NCBI GenBank assembly: GCA_946885905.1
Contig: CAMPHL010000196.1
Span: 1-5,701, forward strand
Source: an uncultured Pseudomonadota bacterium
GTDB lineage: Bacteria; Pseudomonadota; Gammaproteobacteria; Burkholderiales; Usitatibacteraceae
Direction: 5' to 3'
Length of the DNA stretch: 5,701 nt
In this document: positions 1 through 5,616 of the stretch, one piece after another
Layout: each line of letters begins with the position of its first letter
How positions within the stretch are numbered: position 1 is the stretch's first letter
Program-made: the position numbers and the translations under genes
The notes under the pieces: model-generated
Seen by the model: the letters and a program-made list of their open reading frames with translations, nothing else
What the model was told of the DNA's origin: nothing
Databases searched by the model: none

Positions 1-16
1 GATTGCCAGTCACGCG

Positions 17-385
17 CTAGCAAGCAAGAACCGGGGCCAGGTCGCCCAGCGAGACGATGCCCATCAGGCGGTCGTCGTCGTCCACGACCGGCAGCCGGCG
101 GATCTGGTGCTCGCTCATCAGCTCGGCGGCATCCGCGGTCGACTGCTCGACGCGCACGCAGACCACGTCGTCGCTGCAGATGTCCGCTACCGTGCAGTCG
201 AAGTCGCCGTCGGCCACGGCCCGGATCACGATGTCGCGGTCGGTCACCATGCCCACGACGCGGCCTTCCTCGACGACAGGCACGCTCCCGGCATCCTCGT
301 CGCGCATGATCCTCGCCGCCACCTGCACGTCGTCGGTCGGCATGACGGTCTTGGGATTGGGGGTCATCACGTCGCTGATCTTCAT
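17..385 (-). CDS. Small protein of two CBS domains
   Basis: The 122-residue protein is almost entirely a CBS pair, the module that usually binds adenine nucleotides or SAM and senses cell energy state. CBS1 spans about residues 6-60 (VMTPNPKTV at the start, GMVTDRDI at 45-52). CBS2 spans about 66-120 (HQIRRLPVVDDDD, then GIVSLGDL at 109-116). Asp49 and Asp115 sit where CBS proteins commonly contact ribose. There is no membrane segment, signal peptide or attached enzyme domain, so it is probably a cytoplasmic regulator with an unknown partner. The start at 385 is chosen because AGGAGG lies six bases upstream. An in-frame ATG at 433 would add 16 non-conserved residues and has no ribosome site. 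It lies 51 bp after the TauE-like stop on the same strand and is probably co-transcribed with hemN. The family call is firm; the role is unknown. Confidence 0.9.
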   Translation of the reverse strand: MKISDVMTPNPKTVMPTDDVQVAARIMRDEDAGSVPVVEEGRVVGMVTDRDIVIRAVADGDFDCTVADICSDDVVCVRVEQSTADAAELMSEHQIRRLPVVDDDDRLMGIVSLGDLAPVLAC

Positions 386-391
386 GGGCGT

Positions 392-397
392 CCTCCT
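392..397 (-). promoter_or_regulatory. Shine-Dalgarno site of the CBS gene
   Basis: On the minus strand this reads AGGAGG, a perfect Shine-Dalgarno core, six bases before the ATG at 385. It decides the start in favour of 385 over the upstream ATG at 433. It is by far the strongest ribosome site in the window and suggests that this last gene is translated independently of its upstream neighbours. Confidence 0.88.
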
Positions 398-399
398 GG

Positions 400-418
400 G
401 GTCGAAGCCGGTTCGACC
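400..418 (-). other. Hairpin between the TauE-like and CBS genes
   Basis: Arms GGTCGAA (400-406) and TTCGACC (412-418) form a perfect 7-bp stem around a 5-base loop. It sits in the 51-bp gap between the two genes, directly upstream of the AGGAGG ribosome site in the minus-strand transcript. No T-run follows, so it is not a classic intrinsic terminator. It may be an RNA processing or stability element or a chance structure. Confidence 0.4.
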
Positions 419-436
419 GGAGAGGCGCCGCACGGT

Positions 437-1132
437 TCAGGCGATGCAGTGCCAGCCGGCGGCGATCAGCCCTGATACTTCCGGCACACGCGCGAGGCCC
501 GCGATTCCTACAGCGACGATCGCGAATCCCGCCAGGCGGCGCACCCACGGCCGGCGCCGCGCTTCGGCAAGCCGCCGCGCCGCGGCGCCGGCAACCACCA
601 GCCCCGGGACGGTCCCGAGCCCGAACGCGGCGAGGACGAGCGCGCCCTCCCCCGCGCCGCCCGCGACCGCGGCGAGCGGCAGCATCCCGTACACGAGCCC
701 GCACGGGATCCAGCCCCAGATCGCGCCCGCGCCCAGCGCACGCGCGTTCGAATCGATCGGGAAGAAGCGCCTGCGCAACGGTTCGATGCGCCGCCAGAGC
801 GAGGCGCCCGCGCGTTCGAAGCGCAGGATGGCGCCGCTCCAGCCCGCGACGTAGAGCCCGATCAGGACCACCATCGCCTGGGCGGCCACGAAAAGGACCG
901 TGCGAAGAACGGCTTCCGGGCCGGCGGCTTGCGCCAGCCCCCCCATGGCCCCGGCCAAAGCGCCGGCAGTGGCGTATGAGCCGATGCGGCCGAGGTTGAA
1001 GGCTGCGAGCCTTGCGGGAAGCGCGCCCGTGGAGCCGGCCGACAGGGCGCCCGCGATCCCGCCGCACATGCCGACGCAGTGCACGCCGCCCAGCAGGCCC
1101 GCGGCGAAGGCGGCCGCGGCGAACGCCTCCAT
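437..1132 (-). CDS. TauE/SafE (DsbD_2-like) six-helix membrane protein
   Basis: The 231-residue inner-membrane protein has about six hydrophobic segments, near residues 3-30, 45-68, 74-102, 132-158, 162-187 and 197-219. It carries the two signatures of the DsbD_2/SafE-like group: GGVHCVGMCGG at 15-25 (Cys19, Cys23) and IPCGLVYGM at 142-150 (Pro143, Cys144). Annotation pipelines call such proteins sulfite exporters, but the paired cysteine motifs resemble the electron-carrying core of DsbD/CcdA. From general knowledge, relatives are often found beside cbb3 oxidase assembly genes and hemN, so a part in thiol transfer or metal supply for cytochrome assembly is a reasonable inference; substrate unknown. 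Another cysteine lies in the C-terminal WHCIA. The ATG shares its A with the hemN TGA (TGATG) and has no Shine-Dalgarno, pointing to translational coupling to hemN. Confidence 0.87.
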   Translation of the reverse strand: MEAFAAAAFAAGLLGGVHCVGMCGGIAGALSAGSTGALPARLAAFNLGRIGSYATAGALAGAMGGLAQAAGPEAVLRTVLFVAAQAMVVLIGLYVAGWSGAILRFERAGASLWRRIEPLRRRFFPIDSNARALGAGAIWGWIPCGLVYGMLPLAAVAGGAGEGALVLAAFGLGTVPGLVVAGAAARRLAEARRRPWVRRLAGFAIVAVGIAGLARVPEVSGLIAAGWHCIA

Positions 1133-2559
1133 CACATGACGCGCGAGTAGCTGGCGCGTTTCTCCGCGGCGCGCAGGTACTTGTCGAACACCATGCAGAC
1201 CGCCCGCACCAGCAGGCGCCCGCGCGGGGTCACGTGGATCCACTCGTCGTCGATCTCGACCAGGCCGTCGTCCACGAGCGGCTGGAGGTCGGCGAGCTCG
1301 CGGGCGAAGTAACGGTCGAAGTCCACCAGGTGGCCCTGCGAGATCGCTTCCCGGGAGACCATGAACTGGCAGGCGAGCGCCTGGATCACCGCGCGCCGGA
1401 CGAGGTCGTCGGGCGTGAGCTCGATCCCGCGCAGCACGGGCAGCGTCTCGTGGTCGAGCGCGCCGTAGTACTGGTCGAGCGCCTTCAGGTTCTGCACGTA
1501 GGTCGGGCCGATCTTGCCGATGGCCGAGACGCCCAGCCCGATGAGGTCGCACTCGCCCCCGGCCGAGTAACCCTGGAAGTCGCGCGTGAGGCGTCCCTGG
1601 CGCTGGGCCACCGCGAGCTCGTCGCCGGGCTTGGCGAAATGGTCCATGCCGATGTGCACGTAGCCCGCTTCGCCCAGCCGCTCGATCGCGGTCTTCATGA
1701 GCTGGAGCTTCACCTCCGGGCGCGGCAGGTCGGACTCGAGGATGCGCCGCTGCGGCTGGAACATCTGCGGCAGGTGCGCGTACGAATAGAGCGCGATGCG
1801 GTCCGGATCGCATTCGATCACGGAGTCGAGCGTGCGCCCGAACCCTTCCAGGGTCTGCTTCGGCAGGCCCAGGATCAGGTCCATGTTGATGGAACGGAAG
1901 CCGTGCTTGCGGCCGGCGTCGATGGCCGCGCGCGTGCATTCCAGGCTCTGGATGCGGTTCACCGCCGCCTGCACCACGGGATCGAAGTCCTGCACGCCGA
2001 TCGAGAGGCGATTGAAGCCCAGGCGCCCGAGGAACTCGATGCGGGCCGGCCCCGTGCGCCGCGGATCGATCTCGATCGCGTATTCGCCGTTGGGCGAGAA
2101 GTCGAACTTGGCGCGCAGCGCGCCCACGAGGGATGCCGAATCCTCCTCGGAGAGGAAGGTGGGCGTGCCTCCGCCCCAATGCATCTTGCTCACGCGCCGC
2201 TCGCCGGCCAGGGCGCCCGCCACGAGGTCGATCTCGCGCAGCAGGTAGCTCGTGTACTTGCGCGCCTTGGCCGCGTCCTTGGTGGCGATCTTGTTGCACG
2301 CGCAGTAGAAGCACAGCGTGTCGCAGAACGGCACGTGAACGTATAATCCGAGCGAGCGCCCGGCCCCGCCGACGCTGCGGCGGGAAAGCCAGTGGCGATA
2401 GGCTTGCGCATCGAACGCCTCGACGAAGCGATCGGCGGTGGGATAAGAGGTGTAGCGCGGCCCGTTTCCGCCGTACTTGGCGAGCAGCGCCGTGTCCACC
2501 ACCAGCGGCGCCTCGGATCCTGCGGCGGAAGGTGCCGCGACCAGTTCCAGAGCGTTCAT
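1132..2559 (-). CDS. hemN: Oxygen-independent coproporphyrinogen III dehydrogenase
   Basis: HemN is a cytoplasmic radical-SAM enzyme that oxidatively decarboxylates two propionates of coproporphyrinogen III to give protoporphyrinogen IX, the oxygen-free step of haem synthesis. The 475-residue product shows GPRYTSYPTA (33-42), the iron-sulfur motif CDTLCFYCAC (Cys79, Cys83, Cys86, plus Cys88 as in true HemN), GGGTPT (129-134), the INMDLILGLPKQT region (224-236) and the HemN C-terminal domain ending YSRVM. The extra CxC cysteine and C-terminal domain separate it from HemW-like proteins. It is complete. Start: the ATG at 2559 lacks a Shine-Dalgarno. A GTG at 2502 has GAGG eight bases upstream and would give 456 residues, close to the 457 of E. 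coli HemN; residues 1-19 are Ala-rich and not conserved. It heads the run hemN, TauE-like, CBS, and an FNR-type box precedes it. Confidence 0.96.
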   Translation of the reverse strand: MNALELVAAPSAAGSEAPLVVDTALLAKYGGNGPRYTSYPTADRFVEAFDAQAYRHWLSRRSVGGAGRSLGLYVHVPFCDTLCFYCACNKIATKDAAKARKYTSYLLREIDLVAGALAGERRVSKMHWGGGTPTFLSEEDSASLVGALRAKFDFSPNGEYAIEIDPRRTGPARIEFLGRLGFNRLSIGVQDFDPVVQAAVNRIQSLECTRAAIDAGRKHGFRSINMDLILGLPKQTLEGFGRTLDSVIECDPDRIALYSYAHLPQMFQPQRRILESDLPRPEVKLQLMKTAIERLGEAGYVHIGMDHFAKPGDELAVAQRQGRLTRDFQGYSAGGECDLIGLGVSAIGKIGPTYVQNLKALDQYYGALDHETLPVLRGIELTPDDLVRRAVIQALACQFMVSREAISQGHLVDFDRYFARELADLQPLVDDGLVEIDDEWIHVTPRGRLLVRAVCMVFDKYLRAAEKRASYSRVM

Positions 2560-2565
2560 GCCCCC

Positions 2566-2571
2566 ACTATG
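2566..2571 (-). promoter_or_regulatory. Candidate -10 hexamer for hemN
   Basis: The minus strand reads CATAGT here, four of six matches to TATAAT. Six bases separate it from the A of the hemN ATG at 2559, so a standard spacing puts the transcription start on or next to the start codon. It overlaps the ATG of the divergent kinase (2569-2571). The hexamer is weak, as expected for an activator-dependent promoter, and its support comes mainly from its distance to the FNR-type box. Confidence 0.45.
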
Positions 2572-4287
2572 CGCGACGAGCCTCCCGCGCCTTTGACGGA
2601 CATCAATTCCGAACGCCGTTTCGGCGACGGCCCCCTTGGGCCGGCCGGCGTCCTGCTCTTCCCGGTGATCGTGGCGGGGCTGGCGACGATCTTGCTGGCC
2701 GTGGGCGCGGCCCTGGCCGGAATCCAGCGCGACCTCATGCTGCTGATCGCCGCGGGCGTCGGCGGCTGCCTGCTCATCCCGGTGCTCTTCGTGCTCTATC
2801 GCATGCGCCGCGAAACCGGCGCCATGCGGGGCGAGCTCGCGGGGGTGCAGGCGCGCGTGGGCGGCCTGGTCGAATCCGCGATGGATGCGATCATCACCAT
2901 CGACGAGGCCCAGCGGGTCGTGCACTTCAACGCGGCGGCCGAGAAGGCGTTCAAATGGCCGCGGCGCGCCGTCATCGGCCAGCCCCTCGACATGCTCATC
3001 CCCGAGCGCTTCCGCGGCGCCCATCGCGGCCACGTCGAGCGATTCGGCGCCACGGCCGCAACCTCGCGCGGGATGGGCGCCCAGACCGTCCTCTACGGCT
3101 TGCGAGCCGATGGCACGGAATTCCCGATCGAGGCCTCGATCTCCCAGCACGAGGAAGGCGGCCGCAAGCTCCTCACCGTGATCCTGCGCGACATCACGCG
3201 GCGCCTCGAGGCGGCCCGCGCCCTCGAGCGCAGCGAGGCACGCCTGCGCGGCATCCTCGACTCGGCCATGGACGCGATCATCACCGTGGACGAGAGCCAA
3301 CGCGTCGTGCTCTTCAACGCCGCGGCCGAAGTCGTGTTCGGCTGCCCGCGCGATGAAGCCATGGGCGCCCCGCTCGACTGGTTCATCCCCGAGCGCTTCC
3401 GCGCCAACCACCGCGAGCTCGTGCGCCGCTTCGGCGAATCGCGCGAGACGTCGAGAAGGATGGGGCACGCGCGCATCGTGATGGGCCTGCGGCGCAACGG
3501 CGAGGAGTTCCCCATCGAGGCCTCGATCTCGCAGGCGGTCCAGGGCGGCCAGCGCTTCTACACCGTGATCCTTCGCGACGTGACCGAGCGCGTGCGGGCG
3601 GAAGCCGCGCTCAAGCGCTCGCAGGAGGAGATCCAGAGCCTTGCGCTCGCCGCCAGCAACGCGCGCGAGCAGGAGAAGAGCCGCATCGCGCGCGAGCTCC
3701 ACGACGAGCTGGGCCAGGGGCTCACGGCGCTCAAGATCGACGTGTCGTGGCTGCGCGACAACGGCGGCAAGCCCAGCCAGGAACGGCTCGACAAGCTCGA
3801 GTCGATGGCGCGGCTGCTCGACGCCACGGTCGCGGCCGCCCGCCGCATCTCCGCCGACCTGCGCCCGATGATGCTGGACGACCTGGGGCTGGTGGCCGCT
3901 TCGGAATGGCTGGTCGAGAACTTCACACAACGCACCGGCATCGCCTGCGAGCTGGTGCTGGGCGGAAGCGACCTGGACCTCGCCGACCCGCACGCCACGA
4001 CCGTGTTCCGGACTTTGCAGGAGAGCCTCACCAATGCCGCCAAGCACTCGAAGGCCACGCAGGTCGAGGTCGCGCTGGAGCGCGAGAATGGCGATATCGT
4101 GCTCACGGTGAGCGACAACGGAACGGGCTTCGAGCCCGCGCAGGCGCGCAAGCCCGGATCGTTCGGCCAGATCGGGCTGCGCGAGCGCGCCTACCTCATC
4201 GGCGGGCAGATCGCCTTCGAGAGCGCGCCCGGCAAGGGCACGCGCGTCGAGCTGCGCATCCCCGCTCCCGAAGGGGCGCGCGCATGA
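2569..4287 (+). CDS. Membrane PAS-PAS histidine kinase (NarX/NreB-type HisKA_3)
   Basis: The 572-residue sensor kinase has transmembrane helices at about 27-50 and 56-77 joined by only a few residues, so it has no periplasmic sensor and senses through the cytoplasm or membrane. Two PAS domains follow (about 100-212 and 229-341), then a HisKA_3 dimerisation region with the phosphoacceptor His378 in ARELHDELGQGL, the RPMMLDDLGL motif (432-441), an N-box with Asn489, the G1 motif SDNGTGF (515-521) and a G2-like GKGT (555-558). All parts needed for phosphotransfer are present. PAS1 and PAS2 align without gaps, at about 61% identity by hand count. Each holds PERFRxxH, resembling the haem-ligand region of FixL (His152, His281). 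It overlaps the regulator gene by four bases (ATGA). The ATG at 2569 has no clear ribosome site; TTG at 2593 is an alternative. The signal sensed is unproven. Confidence 0.93.
   Translation: MRDEPPAPLTDINSERRFGDGPLGPAGVLLFPVIVAGLATILLAVGAALAGIQRDLMLLIAAGVGGCLLIPVLFVLYRMRRETGAMRGELAGVQARVGGLVESAMDAIITIDEAQRVVHFNAAAEKAFKWPRRAVIGQPLDMLIPERFRGAHRGHVERFGATAATSRGMGAQTVLYGLRADGTEFPIEASISQHEEGGRKLLTVILRDITRRLEAARALERSEARLRGILDSAMDAIITVDESQRVVLFNAAAEVVFGCPRDEAMGAPLDWFIPERFRANHRELVRRFGESRETSRRMGHARIVMGLRRNGEEFPIEASISQAVQGGQRFYTVILRDVTERVRAEAALKRSQEEIQSLALAASNAREQEKSRIARELHDELGQGLTALKIDVSWLRDNGGKPSQERLDKLESMARLLDATVAAARRISADLRPMMLDDLGLVAASEWLVENFTQRTGIACELVLGGSDLDLADPHATTVFRTLQESLTNAAKHSKATQVEVALERENGDIVLTVSDNGTGFEPAQARKPGSFGQIGLRERAYLIGGQIAFESAPGKGTRVELRIPAPEGARA
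2593..2606 (-). promoter_or_regulatory. FNR/Anr-type box upstream of hemN
   Basis: On the minus strand this reads TTGAT-GTCC-GTCAA, matching nine of the ten fixed positions of the FNR consensus TTGAT-N4-ATCAA. Its centre (2599.5) is 40.5 bp upstream of the A of the hemN ATG at 2559, close to the -41.5 position of class II FNR activation if transcription begins at or next to that A. hemN is a known FNR/Anr target in other proteobacteria, which supports the call. The site lies within codons 9-13 of the divergent histidine kinase gene. Confidence 0.75.
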
Positions 4288-4928
4288 TCCGCATCGTCCT
4301 GGCCGACGACCACACCATCGTGCGCGAGGGCTTGAAGGGCCTGCTCGCCGCGGCGGGCGACATGGAGGTGGTGGGCGAAGCCTCGGACGGCACGCAGGTG
4401 ATGGAGCGCGTGCGCGGCCTCGATTTCGACCTGCTGCTGCTCGACATGTCGATGCCGGGCCGAAGCGGGATCGAGCTCATCAAGCTGGTGCGCGCGGAGA
4501 AGCCCAGGCTCAAGGTGCTGATCCTCTCGATGCACGAGGAGAGCCAATATGCGGTGCGCGCGATCCGCGCCGGGGCCTCGGGCTACCTCACCAAGGAGAG
4601 CGCCTCGCGCCAGCTGGTCGAGGCGATCCGCAAGGTGGCCGCCGGGGGCGCCTTCATCAGCGCGGAGGTGGCCCAGCAGCTCGCCCTGGGCGCGATGCCG
4701 GACGTGAAGGGCCCGCCGCACACCGCCCTTTCGGACCGGGAATTCCAGATCTTCCGCATGATCGCCGACGGCCTTTCGGTGTCGGACATCGCGGCGCGGC
4801 TGAACCTCTCGGTGAAGACCGTGAGCACCCACAAGGCCAACATCCTGCAGAAGATGAACATGGGCTCCCAGGCCGAGCTCATCCGCTACGCCATCACCCA
4901 CCGCCTGGTCGACGATCCCGGCCCCTGA
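4284..4928 (+). CDS. NarL/FixJ-family response regulator
   Basis: The 214-residue regulator is the evident partner of the overlapping kinase. The receiver domain (about 1-118) has the acidic pair Asp8 and Asp9, phosphoacceptor Asp54 in LLLDMSMPG, Ser82 at the switch position and the conserved Lys104 in YLTKE. A LuxR-type helix-turn-helix follows at about 146-208 (LSDREFQIFRMIADGLSVSDIA, then VKTVSTHKANILQKM), so phosphorylation should promote dimerisation and DNA binding. All key residues are present and the length is usual for the family. Its ATG overlaps the kinase TGA as ATGA, and AAGGGG lies seven bases upstream, so the two are surely co-expressed. The target genes are unknown. The adjacent hemerythrin gene and the hemN operon are natural candidates, but no NarL-type site was recognised. 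Confidence 0.95.
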   Translation: MIRIVLADDHTIVREGLKGLLAAAGDMEVVGEASDGTQVMERVRGLDFDLLLLDMSMPGRSGIELIKLVRAEKPRLKVLILSMHEESQYAVRAIRAGASGYLTKESASRQLVEAIRKVAAGGAFISAEVAQQLALGAMPDVKGPPHTALSDREFQIFRMIADGLSVSDIAARLNLSVKTVSTHKANILQKMNMGSQAELIRYAITHRLVDDPGP

Positions 4929-4930
4929 AA

Positions 4931-4956
4931 ATCGAGGGGGAAGGCCTCCCCTTGAT
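4931..4956 (+). terminator. Stem-loop after the response regulator, overlapping the FNR box
   Basis: Two bases after the regulator stop, arms 4931-4939 (ATCGAGGGG) and 4948-4956 (CCCCTTGAT) form a 9-bp stem with one G-T pair around an 8-base loop. On the plus strand no T-run follows, so termination of the kinase-regulator transcript would be weak at best. Read on the minus strand, the stem runs into TTTT (4931-4928), so it would serve better against antisense transcription. Its right arm shares TTGAT with the FNR-type box at 4952-4965. Confidence 0.4.
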
Positions 4957-4965
4957 CCAGCTCAA
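4952..4965 (+). promoter_or_regulatory. FNR/Dnr-type box upstream of the hemerythrin gene
   Basis: The site reads TTGAT-CCAG-CTCAA, matching nine of ten fixed positions of TTGAT-N4-ATCAA. Its centre (4958.5) is 40.5 bp before the A of the hemerythrin ATG, the same distance as at hemN, and a -10-like GAGAAT lies at 4987-4992. This fits class II activation by FNR, Anr or Dnr under low oxygen or NO. It indicates that the hemerythrin gene has its own promoter rather than depending only on read-through from the regulator gene. Confidence 0.75.
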
Positions 4966-4979
4966 GGCGGCCCCCACGT

Positions 4980-5000
4980 ATGGAATGAGAATCGTTCCAT
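4980..5000 (+). promoter_or_regulatory. Palindrome over the hemerythrin -10 region and start codon
   Basis: Arms ATGGAA (4980-4985) and TTCCAT (4995-5000) are perfect inverted copies about an A at 4990, and two further inner pairs (4987/4993, 4988/4992) give eight of ten pairs. The element contains the candidate -10 hexamer GAGAAT (4987-4992) and the first two bases of the ATG. A repressor bound here would block RNA polymerase. No regulator is recognised from the motif. Confidence 0.4.
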
Positions 5001-5541
5001 GGACTCCCTTTTTCCCACGCCCTCGGCGAGCTTCGACCACCCCATCGACATCCTCGACGGATGCCACGAGCGCATCCTGCGCAACTGCGCCCTGGTCGGC
5101 CGGATCGCGGCGCATGTTGCGTCCAGGGGCCCGGATGCCGAGGCCGGCACCGCAGCCACCTCGGTGATGCGCTACTTCGACACCGCCGGCGCGAACCATC
5201 ATCGCGACGAGGAGGAAGACCTCTTTCCCGCCCTTCAGCAGTACGCGCCGTCCGCGGAGCTCAACGCCACCTACGACCTGGTCTTCCGCCTTCGCACCGA
5301 CCACCAGAAGCTCGACGCCCTCTGGGCCGACATGCGCGCGCGGCTCGCAGCGTTGGCCGAAGGACGCGACGGGGGTCTCACCGCCGACATCGCCGCGCGC
5401 TTCAGCGCCGCCTACGCGCGCCACATCGAGACGGAGGAGCGCGAGCTCCTGCCCCTCGCCCGCCGCGTCCTCCCCCCCGATGTCCTGGCTTCGCTCGGCA
5501 ATCGCATGGCGCAGCGTCGTGGGGTCGATATGAAAGGTTGA
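4999..5541 (+). CDS. Hemerythrin-like di-iron protein, YtfE/RIC-type ligand pattern
   Basis: The 180-residue cytoplasmic protein is a four-helix hemerythrin-like domain with no signal peptide. The apparent iron ligands are His23 (DGCHERI), His68 with Glu72 (HHRDEEEDLFP), His102 (RTDHQKLD) and His142 with Glu146 (ARHIETEERELLP). This is H, HxxxE, H, HxxxE: four His and two Glu, as in E. coli YtfE/RIC, rather than the five-His set of oxygen-carrying hemerythrins. The 45-residue step from His23 to His68 equals that from His84 to His129 in YtfE (from memory). The N-terminal ScdA-like domain of YtfE is absent. Repair of, or iron and NO handling at, damaged iron-sulfur centres is a fair inference; oxygen sensing or storage is the alternative. 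ATG 4999 is the only plausible start and lacks a good Shine-Dalgarno. An FNR-type box precedes it, and a long inverted repeat begins on the base after its stop. Confidence 0.9.
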   Translation: MDSLFPTPSASFDHPIDILDGCHERILRNCALVGRIAAHVASRGPDAEAGTAATSVMRYFDTAGANHHRDEEEDLFPALQQYAPSAELNATYDLVFRLRTDHQKLDALWADMRARLAALAEGRDGGLTADIAARFSAAYARHIETEERELLPLARRVLPPDVLASLGNRMAQRRGVDMKG

Positions 5542-5616
5542 TGGGTGCGAGGTTCCGGACTTCGAAGCCACCCCTGTTTCAAGGGGATGGCTTCGAAGTC
5601 CGGAACCTCGCACCCA
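5542..5616. repeat. Long inverted repeat directly after the hemerythrin stop
   Basis: The left arm 5542-5575 (starting TGGGTGCGAGG) is the reverse complement of 5582-5616 apart from one extra A at 5587, giving a 34-bp stem around the six-base loop 5576-5581. It starts on the base after the TGA. In the hemerythrin mRNA it would form a very stable 3' hairpin able to block exonucleases. No T-run follows, so it is not a standard intrinsic terminator. The left arm also matches the later copy at 5639-5675 perfectly over 37 bp, so it is one inverted member of the repeat family that fills the rest of the window. Confidence 0.9.

Noticed and set aside
386..433. A longer CBS protein starting at the ATG at 433.
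   Set aside because: The added 16 residues are Arg-rich and unlike the family, while the ATG at 385 has AGGAGG at ideal spacing.
437..1132. Literal reading of the TauE-like protein as a sulfite exporter.
   Set aside because: The HCxGMCGG and PCGLVY cysteine motifs fit the DsbD_2-like branch better than a sulfonate or sulfite transporter, and no sulfur metabolism gene is nearby.
437..2314. The TauE-like frame extends upstream through hemN as one long open frame.
   Set aside because: Upstream of 1132 the translation is a frame-shifted shadow of HemN. The TGATG junction and the membrane-protein N-terminus fix the start at 1132.
2342..2347. A perfect TATAAT on the plus strand inside hemN, a possible kinase promoter.
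   Set aside because: It lies in conserved HemN codons (GLYVHVPF region), lacks a convincing -35 at the right distance and is over 220 bp from the kinase start. It is kept only as a weak possibility.
1132..4047. The hemN reading frame stays open upstream across about 500 codons antisense to the kinase, suggesting a giant fusion.
   Set aside because: All HemN signatures lie downstream of 2559, and the extension shows no recognisable domain. Long antisense frames are expected in GC-rich coding DNA, and the opposite strand encodes an intact kinase.
5542..5616. The inverted repeat as a rho-independent terminator.
   Set aside because: The stem is far longer than usual and no T-run follows. Its copies nearby show that it belongs to a repeat family.
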